Positions 49,450 to 60,956 of a DNA stretch of 64,000 nt are shown piece by piece. Source of the stretch: Inia geoffrensis (Eukaryota; Chordata; Mammalia; Artiodactyla; Iniidae). Below the pieces are notes generated by a model. That model worked only from the letters and a program-made list of their open reading frames with translations. It was not told the DNA's origin and did not search any database. The stretch spans positions 124,001-188,000 of the forward strand of contig JAZAQT010000513.1 of the NCBI GenBank assembly GCA_036417435.1, in the 5' to 3' direction. Position numbers and translations under genes: made by a program. Each line of letters opens with the position of its first letter. Positions within the stretch are counted from its first letter, which is position 1.

Positions 49450-52400
49450 CAATCCCAGCAACAGCAGTAGCTGGCTTCACTTTGTGGCATGCCCTCTTGA
49501 GCGCTTAAAATTTTAGGTTATGAGAGGACTGAAGCCAGGGAACACCTCGTCTAGCTTTCTTTTCACTCTCCAATCATGAGAGATGTGGAGCATCTTTTCA
49601 TTTGAATGTGCTGTTTTCTAAAACGTGGATGAGTACCACTGAGGTCTTGAAATGTTTCTGCCTGAGAGTCGGGCCTGATTTGGATTCATTTCAGATTACC
49701 TAGCCCAGGAAGTTTCTTGAGGGCAGGGTTGTGTCTGCAAAGTGGCAGGCTCTAGGCCTTGTGAACGGTAGGCGCCTTTCAGCACAGTTGGTAAGGTTGT
49801 TACGGCAGTGTGTCACAAGGCGACAGCACAACTCTGGGTCGTCTCTTGTAACTTGGGGAAATAAAACTTTGGCCGGGATCCCGGTGTTGGATTGGAAATG
49901 GGGAGTCGAACGTGGCTAAACACACACCCCTGGGCTTGTGTAGGCCCACCTCCTGCCCCTTAACCTGCACTGCACCACCGCAGGCGTATCGCAAGCCTTG
50001 CAAGTGGGCTATACGGAGGGTGCCGTGGTTCGCAGGTGCGTGACTCTAAAGAAGAGGTCTGGAGGTGAGAACCTGCCTAACAGGAGCTGTGGTAATCCGG
50101 TTTCTTCACCGCTCTTCCCTCTCAGCTGCTCCACCCTCATTTGTGTACCAGGCTTTGGTTACCTATAGGAGGGCCACGTTGGATCGGGAGATTGTGGTAC
50201 CACGCAGGGGAGAATGGGCAATAGCGGTCCGATGTGTCGCTTGTCAGGTGGCACGTCCTCCTCCCTTGTTGCCTCAGCAGCAGCATGCTCCGGCCGTGGG
50301 ACCCAGGCCTGCCAAGCCTCCAGGTGCCTTACTGTGGTAACGACATCACAGAGGCGTGAGGTAACAGAGTACGCATTTCTTAACCCCTTACTTGCCTTGT
50401 CATTGTACAGTACTTTTCCCTTTCAGCCTCGTTCATATACAATGTTGCGTCTGTTTGACTTCTACAGCCACTTGATGAAATTAAACACGTAGCTATACCC
50501 TTAGGGTTTCGGATTCTTTGCACTCCTCCTTTATCGAGGAATGTTTTGTAGCGTTCCATGTGCTTTCGGGTGAGTCGCCCTTGATGAGCACTTTTTGATA
50601 CGTTAAATGTGTTTCTGTTAATCCCAATGTCCTAATTCACCCTTCCCCGGTCTCCAATCTCCCCCTGTGAGAACTCCTCGCTTCTTTCTCCCCTTTGTGA
50701 ACCTGTGTTTCCTTTCTGCACTAGCTTCCTTTGTATCCCTATGTAGACTGCACACATAAGTGATATCCGGGGATATGTGTCTTGCTGCCTCTAAGTGACC
50801 ATAATTAGTGAGAACATCTAGTGCTCCTCCCATGCTGGTGCAAATACTATGAGTTCATTTTGTTCTGTGGCTGAGTGGTGGTCGAGGTTGTGCAGGTTGC
50901 GGAACATCTTTCTCCCTTCACCCCTCGCTCAACAGTTCGTCCGTTTGTATGTCTTGGCTGTGGTCAAGGGTACCACAACGACTGCTGGGGTGCAAGTGCT
51001 TCCTTCCAATGATGCTAGTCTCTGGTTATACGGCCTGCAGCGGGGTTGCCGAATCTGGTGGTACCTCCAGTGTTTATTTTGGTAAGGAAGGAGCCTACTG
51101 ATCCTCATTCCGGCTGTTACCAATTTACAATCCCACCAACAGCAATAGCTGGCTTCACTTTGCGGCATGCCCTCTTGAGCACTTAAAATTTTCGGGTATG
51201 AGAGGACTGCATCCAGGGAACACCTCGTCTAGCTTTCTTTTCACTCTCTAATCATGACAGATCTTGAGCATATGTTCTTTTGAATGTGCTGTTTTCTAAA
51301 ACCCGAGTTAGTACCACTGAGTTCTTGAAAGGTTCCTGCCCCAGTGTCGGGCCTGATTTGAATTCGTTTCAGATTACCTAGCCCAGGATATTTCTTGAGG
51401 GCAGGGTTGTGTCTGCAAAGCCGCAGGCCGTAGGCCTTGTGGATGATAGGTGCCCTTCAGCATATTTGGTAAGGTTGTTACTGCAGTGTGCCACGAGACG
51501 GCAGCACTACTCCGTGTCCTCTCTGGTAACGGGGAAAAAAACCTTAGCGGGGGTCCCGGTGTTGGATTGGAAATGGGGAGTCGAACGTGGCTAAACACAC
51601 ACCCCTGGGCTTTTGTCGGCTCACCTGCTGCCCCTTAACCTGCACTGCCCCACCGCAGTCATATCGCAAGCCTTGCAAGTGGGCTACTCAAAGGGTGCCG
51701 TGGTTCGCAGGTGGGGCGACTCTAATGAAGTGGGCTGGAGGTGGGAACTTACCTAGCAGGAGCTATGGCGATCCGGTTTCTTCACAGCCCTTCCCTCTCA
51801 GCTGTCCCACCATCATTTGGGTGCACCAGGCTGTGCTTACCTGTAGGAGGGCCATGTTGGATCGGGAGATTGTGGGACCACGCAGGGGACAACAGTAGCA
51901 GCACCCTCCAGCTGAGGGACACAGGCCTGCTGAGGCTCCAGGGGTCTGAAACCAGCCGACGTCACAGTGGCCTGAGGTAAGAAAGTGCGGATTTCTTAAC
52001 CGCTTACTTGCCTTATCATTGAACAGTCCTTTTCTCTTTCAGCATAGTTTATATACAATGCTGTATCTCTTTGATTTCTACAGCCACTTGATGCAATTAT
52101 AAACGTAGCTGTACCTGTAGGGTTTCGGATTCTTTACCCTGTTAGTTTATCGAGGAATATTTTGTAGGCTCCCATGTTCTTTCGGGTGTGTCGCCCATGA
52201 TGAGCACATTTTGATAGGTTAAGTGTGTTTCTGTTAATCCCAATCTCCTACTTCACCCTTCCCCGGTCTGAAGTTTCACCCTGTGGGAACTCCTCGCTTG
52301 TTTCTTCCCTTTGTGAATCTGTGTTTCCTTTTTTTTTTACTAGCATCCTTTGTATCCCTATTTAGACTGCACACATAAGTGATATACGGGGATATGTGTC

Positions 52401-52746
52401 TTGCTGCCTCTAAGTGACCAGAATTAGTGAGATCATCTAGTGATCCACGCATGCTGCTGCAAAGAATATGGGCTCATTTTGTTCTGTGGCTGAGTGGTAG
52501 TCGAGGGTGTGTAGGTAGTGGAACATCTTTCTCCCTTCACCCCTCGCTCGGCAGTTCGTTCGTTTGTATGTCTTGGCTGTGGTCCAGTGTACCACAACGA
52601 CTGCTGGGGTGCGAGTGCTTCCTTCCAATGATGCTAGTCTCTGGTTATATGACCTGCAGCGGGGTTGCCGAATCTCGTGGCACCTTCAGTGTTTAGTTTG
52701 GTAAGGAATGTGCCTGCTGATCCTCATACCGGCTGTTACCATTTTA
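49450..52746 (+). repeat. Dimer 16 (A 49450-51127, B 51128-52746)
   Basis: The A copy is A2 with GTCGAGGTTGTG near 50884 and private CCATAATTAG near 50811. The B copy has the block markers plus private changes: GATCTTGAGC near 51261, CACGAGACGGCAG near 51492 (this damages the CTCF-like motif), GATCGGGAG near 51861 and GTAGGCTCCC near 52166. Confidence 0.95.
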
Positions 52747-54364
52747 CAATCCCAGCAACAGCAGTAGCTGGCTTCACTTTGTGGCATGCCCTCTTGAGCG
52801 CTTAAAATTTTAGGTTATGAGAGGACTGAAGCCAGGGAACACCTCGTCTAGCTTTCTTTTCACTCTCCAATCATGAGAGATGTGGAGCATCTTTTCATTT
52901 GAATGTGCTGTTTTCTAAAACGTGGATGAGTACCACTGAGGTCTTGAAATGTTTCTGCCTGAGAGTCGGGCCTGATTTGGATTCATTTCAGATTACCTAG
53001 CCCAGGATATTTCTTGAGGGCAGGGTTGTGTCTGCAAAGCCGCAGGCCGTAGGCCTTGTGGATGATAGGTGCCCTTCAGCATATTTGGTAAGGTTGTTAC
53101 TGCAGTGTGCCACGAGGCGGCAGCACTACTCCGTGTCCTCTCTGGTAACGGGGAAAAAAACCTTAGCGGGGGTCCCGGTGTTGGATTGGAAATGGGGAGT
53201 CGAACGTGGCTAAACACACACCCCTGGGCTTTTGTCGGCTCACCTGCTGCCCCTTAACCTGCACTGCCCCACCGCAGTCATATCGCAAGCCTTGCAAGTG
53301 GGCTACTCAAAGGGTGCCGTGGTTCGCAGGTGGGGCGACTCTAATGAAGTGGGCTGGAGGTGGGAACTTACCTAGCAGGAGCTATGGCGATCCGGTTTCT
53401 TCACAGCCCTTCCCTCTCAGCTGTCCCACCATCATTTGGGTGCACCAGGCTGTGCTTACCTGTAGGAGGGCCATGTTGGATCAGGAGATTGTGGGACCAC
53501 GCAGGGGACAACAGTAGCAGCACCCTCCAGCTGAGGGACACAGGCCTGCTGAGGCTCCAGGGGTCTGAAACCAGCCGACGTCACAGTGGCCTGAGGTAAG
53601 AAAGTGCGGATTTCTTAACCGCTTACTTGCCTTATCATTGAACAGTCCTTTTCTCTTTCAGCATAGTTTATATACAATGCTGTATCTCTTTGATTTCTAC
53701 AGCCACTTGATGCAATTATAAACGTAGCTGTACCTGTAGGGTTTCGGATTCTTTACCCTGTTAGTTTATCGAGGAATATTTTGTAGCCTCCCATGTTCTT
53801 TCGGGTGTGTCGCCCATGATGAGCACTTTTTGATAGGTTAAGTGTGTTTCTGTTAATCCCAATCTCCTACTTCACCCTTCCCCGGTCTGAAGTTTCACCC
53901 TGTGGGAACTCCTCGCTTGTTTCTTCCCTTTGTGAATCTGTGTTTCCTTTTTTTTTACTAGCATCCTTTGTATCCCTATTTAGACTGCACACATAAGTGA
54001 TATACGGGGATATGTGTCTTGCTGCCTCTAAGTGACCAGAATTAGTGAGATCATCTAGTGATCCACGCATGCTGCTGCAAAGAATATGGGCTCATTTTGT
54101 TCTGTGGCTGAGTGGTAGTCGAGGGTGTGTAGGTAGTGGAACATCTTTCTCCCTTCACCCCTCGCTCGGCAGTTCGTTCGTTTGTATGTCTTGGCTGTGG
54201 TCCAGTGTACCACAACGACTGCTGGGGTGCGAGTGCTTCCTTCCAATGATGCTAGTCTCTGGTTATATGACCTGCAGCGGGGTTGCCGAATCTCGTGGTA
54301 CCTTCAGTGTTTAGTTTGGTAAGGAATGTGCCTGCTGATCCTCATACCGGCTGTTACCATTTTA
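52747..54364 (+). repeat. Chimeric A/B monomer (lone, 1,618 bp)
   Basis: This monomer breaks the A-B alternation. It starts with an A2 5' end (CAATCCCAGCAACAG, AGATGTGGAGC, ACGTGGATGAGTACC, GGATTCATTTCAG) up to about 52985. It switches to B within a 22 bp block common to both types at 52986-53007. From there it is B-type to the end (GCAAAGCCGCAGG, GGGGGTCCCGG, the nine-T run near 53949). One A 3' part and one B 5' part, about 1.68 kb together, are missing. Single unequal crossing over between an A and a B monomer explains it simply. It retains GTGAATCTGTG from the dimer 14-16 block but not CACATTTTGATAGG or GTGGCACC. Confidence 0.93.
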
Positions 54365-57300
54365 CAATCCCAGCAACAGCAGTAGCTGGCTTCACTTTGT
54401 GGCATGCCCTCTTGAGCGCTTAAAATTTTAGGTTATGAGAGGACTGAAGCCAGGGAACACCTCGTCTAGCTTTCTTTTCACTCTCCAATCATGAGAGATC
54501 TGGAGCATCTTTTCATTTGAATGTGCTGTTTTCTAAAACGTGGATGAGTACCACTGAGGTCTTGAAATGTTTCTGCCTGAGAGTCGGGCCTGATTTGGAT
54601 TCATTTCAGATTACCTAGCCCAGGAAGTTTCTTGAGGGCAGGGTTGTGTCTGCAAAGTGGCAGGCTCTAGGCCTTGTGAACGGTAGGCGCCTTTCAGCAC
54701 AGTTGGTAAGGTTGTTACGGCAGTGTGTCACAAGGCGACAGCACAACTCTGGGTCGTCTCTTGTAACTTGGGGAAATAAAACTTTGGCCGGGATCCCGGT
54801 GTTGGATTGGAAATGGGGAGTCGAACGTGGCTAAACACACACCCCTGGGCTTGTGTAGGCCCACCTCCTGCCCCTTAACCTGCACTGCACCACCGCAGGC
54901 GTATCGCAAGCCTTGCAAGTGGGCTATACGGAGGGTGCCGTGGTTCGCAGGTGCGTGACTCTAAAGAAGAGGTCTGGAGGTGAGAACCTGCCTAACAGGA
55001 GCTGTGGTAATCCGGTTTCTTCACCGCTCTTCCCTCTCAACTGCTCCACCCTCATTTGTGTACCAGGCTTTGGTTACCTATAGGAGGGCCACGTTGGATC
55101 GGGAGATTGTGGTACCACGCAGGGGAGAATGGGCAATAGCGGTCCGATGTGTCGCTTGTCAGGTGGCACGTCCTCCTCCCTTGTTGCCTCAGCAGCAGCA
55201 TGCTCCGGCCGTGGGACCCAGGCCTGCCAAGCCTCCAGGTGCCTTACTGTGGTAACGACATCACAGAGGCGTGAGGTAACAGAGTACGCATTTCTTAACC
55301 CCTTACTTGCCTTGTCATTGTACAGTACTTTTCCCTTTCAGCCTCGTTCATATACAATGTTGCGTCTGTTTGACTTCTACAGCCACTTGATGAAATTAAA
55401 CACGTAGCTATACCCTTAGGGTTTCGGATTCTTTGCACTCCTCCTTTATCGAGGAATGTTTTGTAGCGTTCCATGTGCTTTCGGGTGAGTCGCCCTTGAT
55501 GAGCACTTTTTGATACGTTAAATGTGTTTCTGTTAATCCCAATGTCCTAATTCACCCTTCCCCGGTCTCCAATCTCCCCCTGTGAGAACTCCTCGCTTCT
55601 TTCTCCCCTTTGTGAACCTGTGTTTCCTTTCTGCACTAGCTTCCTTTGTATCCCTATGTAGACTGCACACATAAGTGATATCCGGGGATATGTGTCTTGC
55701 TGCCTCTAAGTGACCAGAATTAGTGAGAACATCTAGTGCTCCTCCCATGCTGGTGCAAATACTATGAGTTCATTTTGTTCTGTGGCTGAGTGGTGGTCGA
55801 GGGTGTGCAGGTTGCGGAACATCTTTCTCCCTTCACCCCTCGCTCAACAGTTCGTCCGTTTGTATGTCTTGGCTGTGGTCAAGGGTACCACAACGACTGC
55901 TGGGGTGCAAGTGCTTCCTTCCAATGATGCTAGTCTCTGGTTATACGGCCTGCAGCGGGGTTGCCGAATCTGGTGGTACCTCCAGTGTTTATTTTGGTAA
56001 GGAAGGAGCCTACTGATCCTCATTCCGGCTGTTACCAATTTACAATCCCACCAACAGCAATAGCTGGCTTCACTTTGCGGCATGCCCTCTTGAGCACTTA
56101 AAATTTTCGGGTATGAGAGGACTGCATCCAGGGAACACCTCGTCTAGCTTTCTTTTCACTCTCTAATCATGACAGATCCTGAGCATATGTTCTTTTGAAT
56201 GTGCTGTTTTCTAAAACCCGAGTTAGTACCACTGAGTTCTTGAAAGGTTCCTGCCCCAGTGTCGGGCCTGATTTGAATTCGTTTCAGATTACCTAGCCCA
56301 GGATATTTCTTGAGGGCAGGGTTGTGTCTGCAAAGCCGCAGGCCGTAGGCCTTGTGGATGATAGGTGCCCTTCAGCATATTTGGTAAGGTTGTTACTGCA
56401 GTGTGCCACGAGGCGGCAGCACTACTCCGTGTCCTCTCTGGTAACGGGGAAAAAAACCTTAGCGGGGGTCCCGGTGTTGGATTGGAAATGGGGAGTCGAA
56501 CGTGGCTAAACACACACCCCTGGGCTTTTGTCGGCTCACCTGCTGCCCCTTAACCTGCACTGCCCCACCGCAGTCATATCGCAAGCCTTGCAAGTGGGCT
56601 ACTCAAAGGGTGCCGTGGTTCGCAGGTGGGGCGACTCTAATGAAGTGGGCTGGAGGTGGGAACTTACCTAGCAGCAATTGTGGCGATCCGGTTTCTTCAC
56701 AGCCCTTCCCTCTCAGCTGTCCCACCATCATTTGGGTGCACCAGGCTGTGCTTACCTGTAGGAGGGCCATGTTGGATCAGGAGATTGTGGGACCACGCAG
56801 GGGACAACAGTAGCAGCACCCTCCAGCTGAGGGACACAGGCCTGCTGAGGCTCCAGGGGTCTGAAACCAGCCGACGTCACAGTGGCCTGAGGTAAGAAAG
56901 TGCGGATTTCTTAACCGCTTACTTGCCTTATCATTGAACAGTCCTTTTCTCTTTCAGCATAGTTTATATACAATGCTGTATCTCTTTGATTTCTACAGCC
57001 ACTTGATGCAATTATAAACGTAGCTGTACCTGTAGGGTTTCGGATTCTTTACCCTGTTAGTTTATCGAGGAATATTTTGTAGCCTCCCATGTTCTTTCGG
57101 GTGTGTCGCCCATGATGAGCACTTTTTGATAGGTTAAGTGTGTTTCTGTTAATCCCAATCTCCTACTTCACCCTTCCCCGGTCTGAAGTTTCACCCTGTG
57201 GGAACTCCTCGCTTGTTTCTTCCCTTTGTGAACCTGTGTTTCCTTTTTTTTTACTAGCATCCTTTGTATCCCTATTTAGACTGCACACATAAGTGATATA

Positions 57301-57660
57301 CGGGGATATGTGTCTTGCTGCCTCTAAGTGACCAGAATTAGTGAGATCATCTAGTGATCCACGCATGCTGCTGCAAAGAATATGGGCTCATTTTGTTCTG
57401 TGGCTGAGTGCTAGTCGAGGGTGTGTAGGTAGTGGAACATCTTTCTCCCTTCACCCCTCGCTCGGCAGTTCGTTCGTTTGTATGTCTTGGCTGTGGTCCA
57501 GTGTACCACAACGACTGCTGGGGTGCGAGTGCTTCCTTCCAATGATGCTAGTCTCTGGTTATATGACCTGCAGCGGGGTTGCCGAATCTCGTGGTACCTT
57601 CAGTGTTTAGTTTGGTAAGGAATGTGCCTGCTGATCCTCATACCGGCTGTTACCATTTTA
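54365..57660 (+). repeat. Dimer 18 (A 54365-56042, B 56043-57660)
   Basis: The A copy is A2 with AGATCTGGAGC. It has a private change turning CTCTCAGCTG into CTCTCAACTG near 55036, which removes the AG of the exon-like 3' splice signal. The B copy has the AGCAGCAATTG allele and the GAGTGCTAGTCG end. Confidence 0.95.
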
Positions 57661-60600
57661 CAATCCCAGCAACAGCAGTAGCTGGCTTCACTTTGTGGCA
57701 TGCCCTCTTGAGCGCTTAAAATTTTAGGTTATGAGAGGACTGAAGCCAGGGAACACCTCGTCTAGCTTTCTTTTCACTCTCCAATCATGAGAGATGTGGA
57801 GCATCTTTTCAGTTGAATGTGCTGTTTTCTAAAACGTGGATGAGTACCACTGAGGTCTTGAAATGTTTCTGCCTGAGAGTCGGGCCTGATTTGGATTCAT
57901 TTCAGATTACCTAGCCCAGGAAGTTTCTTGAGGGCAGGGTTGTGTCTGCAAAGTGGCAGGCTCTAGGCCTTGTGAACGGTAGGCGCCTTTCAGCACAGTT
58001 GGTAAGGTTGTTACGGCAGTGTGTCACAAGGCGACAGCACAACTCTGGGTCGTCTCTTGTAACTTGGGGAAATAAAACTTTGGCCGGGATCCCGGTGTTG
58101 GATTGGAAATGGGGAGTCGAACGTGGCTAAACACACACCCCTGGGCTTGTGTAGGCCCACCTCCTGCCCCTTAACCTGCACTGCACCACCGCAGGCGTAT
58201 CGCAAGCCTTGCAAGTGGGCTATACGGAGGGTGCCGTGGTTCGCAGGTGCGTGACTCTAAAGAAGAGGTCTGGAGGTGAGAACCTGCCTAACAGGAGCTG
58301 TGGTAATCCGGTTTCTTCACCGCTCTTCCCTCTCAGCTGCTCCACCCTCATTTGTGTACCAGGCTTTGGTTACCTATAGGAGGGCCACGTTGGATCGGGA
58401 GATTGTGGTACCACGCAGGGGAGAATGGGCAATAGCGGTCCGATGTGTCGCTTGTCAGGTGGCACGTCCTCCTCCCTTGTTGCCTCAGCAGCAGCATGCT
58501 CCGGCCGTGGGACCCAGGCCTGCCAAGCCTCCAGGTGCCTTACTGTGGTAACGACATCACAGAGGCGTGAGGTAACAGAGTACGCATTTCTTAAGCCCTT
58601 ACTTGCCTTGTCATTGTACAGTACTTTTCCCTTTCAGCCTCGTTCATATACAATGTTGCGTCTGTTTGACTTCTACAGCCACTTGATGAAATTAAACACG
58701 TAGCTATACCCTTAGGGTTTCGGATTCTTTGCACTCCTCCTTTATCGAGGAATGTTTTGTAGCGTTCCATGTGCTTTCGGGTGAGTCGCCCTTGATGAGC
58801 ACTTTTTGATACGTTAAATGTGTTTCTGTTAATCCCAATGTCCTAATTCACCCTTCCCCGGTCTCCAATCTCCCCCTGTGAGAACTCCTCGCTTCTTTCT
58901 CCCCTTTGTGAACCTGTGTTTCCTTTCTGCACTAGCTTCCTTTGTATCCCTATGTAGACTGCACACATAAGTGATATCCGGGGATATGTGTCTTGCTGCC
59001 TCTAAGTGACCAGAATTAGTGAGAACATCTAGTGCTCCTCCCATGCTGGTGCAAATACTATGAGTTCATTTTGTTCTGTGGCTGAGTGGTGGTCGAGGGT
59101 GTGCAGGTTGCGGAACATCTTTCTCCCTTCACCCCTCGCTCAACAGTTCGTCCGTTTGTATGTCTTGGCTGTGGTCAAGGGTACCACAACGACTGCTGGG
59201 GTGCAAGTGCTTCCTTCCAATGATGCTAGTCTCTGGTTATACGGCCTGCAGCGGGGTTGCCGAATCTGGTGGTACCTCCAGTGTTTATTTTGGTAAGGAA
59301 GGAGCCTACTGATCCTCATTCCGGCTGTTACTAATTTACAATCCCACCAACAGCAATAGCTGGCTTCACTTTGCGGCATGCCCTCTTGAGCACTTAAAAT
59401 TTTCGGGTATGAGAGGACTGCATCCAGGGAACACCTCGTCTAGCTTTCTTTTCACTCTCTAATCATGACAGATCCTGAGCATATGTTCTTTTGAATGTGC
59501 TGTTTTCTAAAACCCGAGTTAGTACCACTGAGTTCTTGAAAGGTTCCTGCCCCAGTGTCGGGCCTGATTTGAATTCGTTTCAGATTACCTAGCCCAGGAT
59601 ATTTCTTGAGGGCAGGGTTGTGTCTGCAAAGCCGCAGGCCGTAGGCCTTGTGGATGATAGGTGCCCTTCAGCATATTTGGTAAGGTTGTTACTGCAGTGT
59701 GCCACGAGGCGGCAGCACTACTCCGTGTCCTCTCTGGTAACGGGGAAAAAAACCTTAGCGGGGGTCCCGGTGTTGGATTGGAAATGGGGAGTCGAACGTG
59801 GCTAAACACACACCCCTGGGCTTTTGTCGGCTCACCTGCTGCCCCTTAACCTGCACTGCCCCACCGCAGTCATATCGCAAGCCTTGCAAGTGGGCTACTC
59901 AAAGGGTGCCGTGGTTCGCAGGTGGGGCGACTCTAATGAAGTGGGCTGGAGGTGGGAACTTACCTAGCAGGAGCTATGGCGATCCGGTTTCTTCACAGCC
60001 CTTCCCTCTCAGCTGTCCCACCATCATTTGGGTGCAGCAGGCTGTGCTTACCTGTAGGAGGGCCATGTTGGATCAGGAGATTGTGGGACCACGCAGGGGA
60101 CAACAGTAGCAGCACCCTCCAGCTGAGGGACACAGGCCTGCTGAGGCTCCAGGGGTCTGAAACCAGCCGACGTCACAGTGGCCTGAGGTAAGAAAGTGCG
60201 GATTTCTTAACCGCTTACTTGCCTTATCATTGAACAGTCCTTTTCTCTTTCAGCATAGTTTATATACAATGCTGTATCTTTTTGATTTCTACAGCCACTT
60301 GATGCAATTATAAACGTAGCTGTACCTGTAGGGTTTCGGATTCTTTACCCTGTTAGTTTATCGAGGAATATTTTGTAGCCTCCCATGTTCTTTCGGGTGT
60401 GTCGCCCATGATGAGCACTTTTTGATAGGTTAAGTGTGTTTCTGTTAATCCCAATCTCCTACTTCACCCTTCCCCGGTCTGAAGTTTCACCCTGTGGGAA
60501 CTCCTCGCTTGTTTCTTCCCTTTGTGAACCTGTGTTTCCTTTTTTTTTACTAGCATCCTTTGTATCCCTATTTAGACTGCACACATAAGTGATATACGGG

Positions 60601-60956
60601 GATATGTGTCTTGCTGCCTCTAAGTGACCAGAATTAGTGAGATCATCTAGTGATCCACGCATGCTGCTGCAAAGAATATGGGCTCATTTTGTTCTGTGGC
60701 TGAGTGGTAGTCGAGGGTGTGTAGGTAGTGGAACATCTTTCTCCCTTCACCCCTCGCTCGGCAGTTCGTTCGTTTGTATGTCTTGGCTGTGGTCCAGTGT
60801 ACCACAACGACTGCTGGGGTGCGAGTGCTTCCTTCCAATGATGCTAGTCTCTGGTTATATGACCTGCAGCGGGGTTGCCGAATCTCGTGGTACCTTCAGT
60901 GTTTAGTTTGGTAAGGAATGTGCCTGCTGATCCTCATACCGGCTGTTACCATTTTA
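57661..60956 (+). repeat. Dimer 19 (A 57661-59338, B 59339-60956)
   Basis: The A copy is A2 with TTTTCAGTTGAATG near 57807, shared only with dimer 20, and GTTACTAATTTAC near 59328. The B copy has private GTGCAGCAGG near 60033 and TATCTTTTTG near 60276, with the GAGTGGTAGTCG end. Confidence 0.95.
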
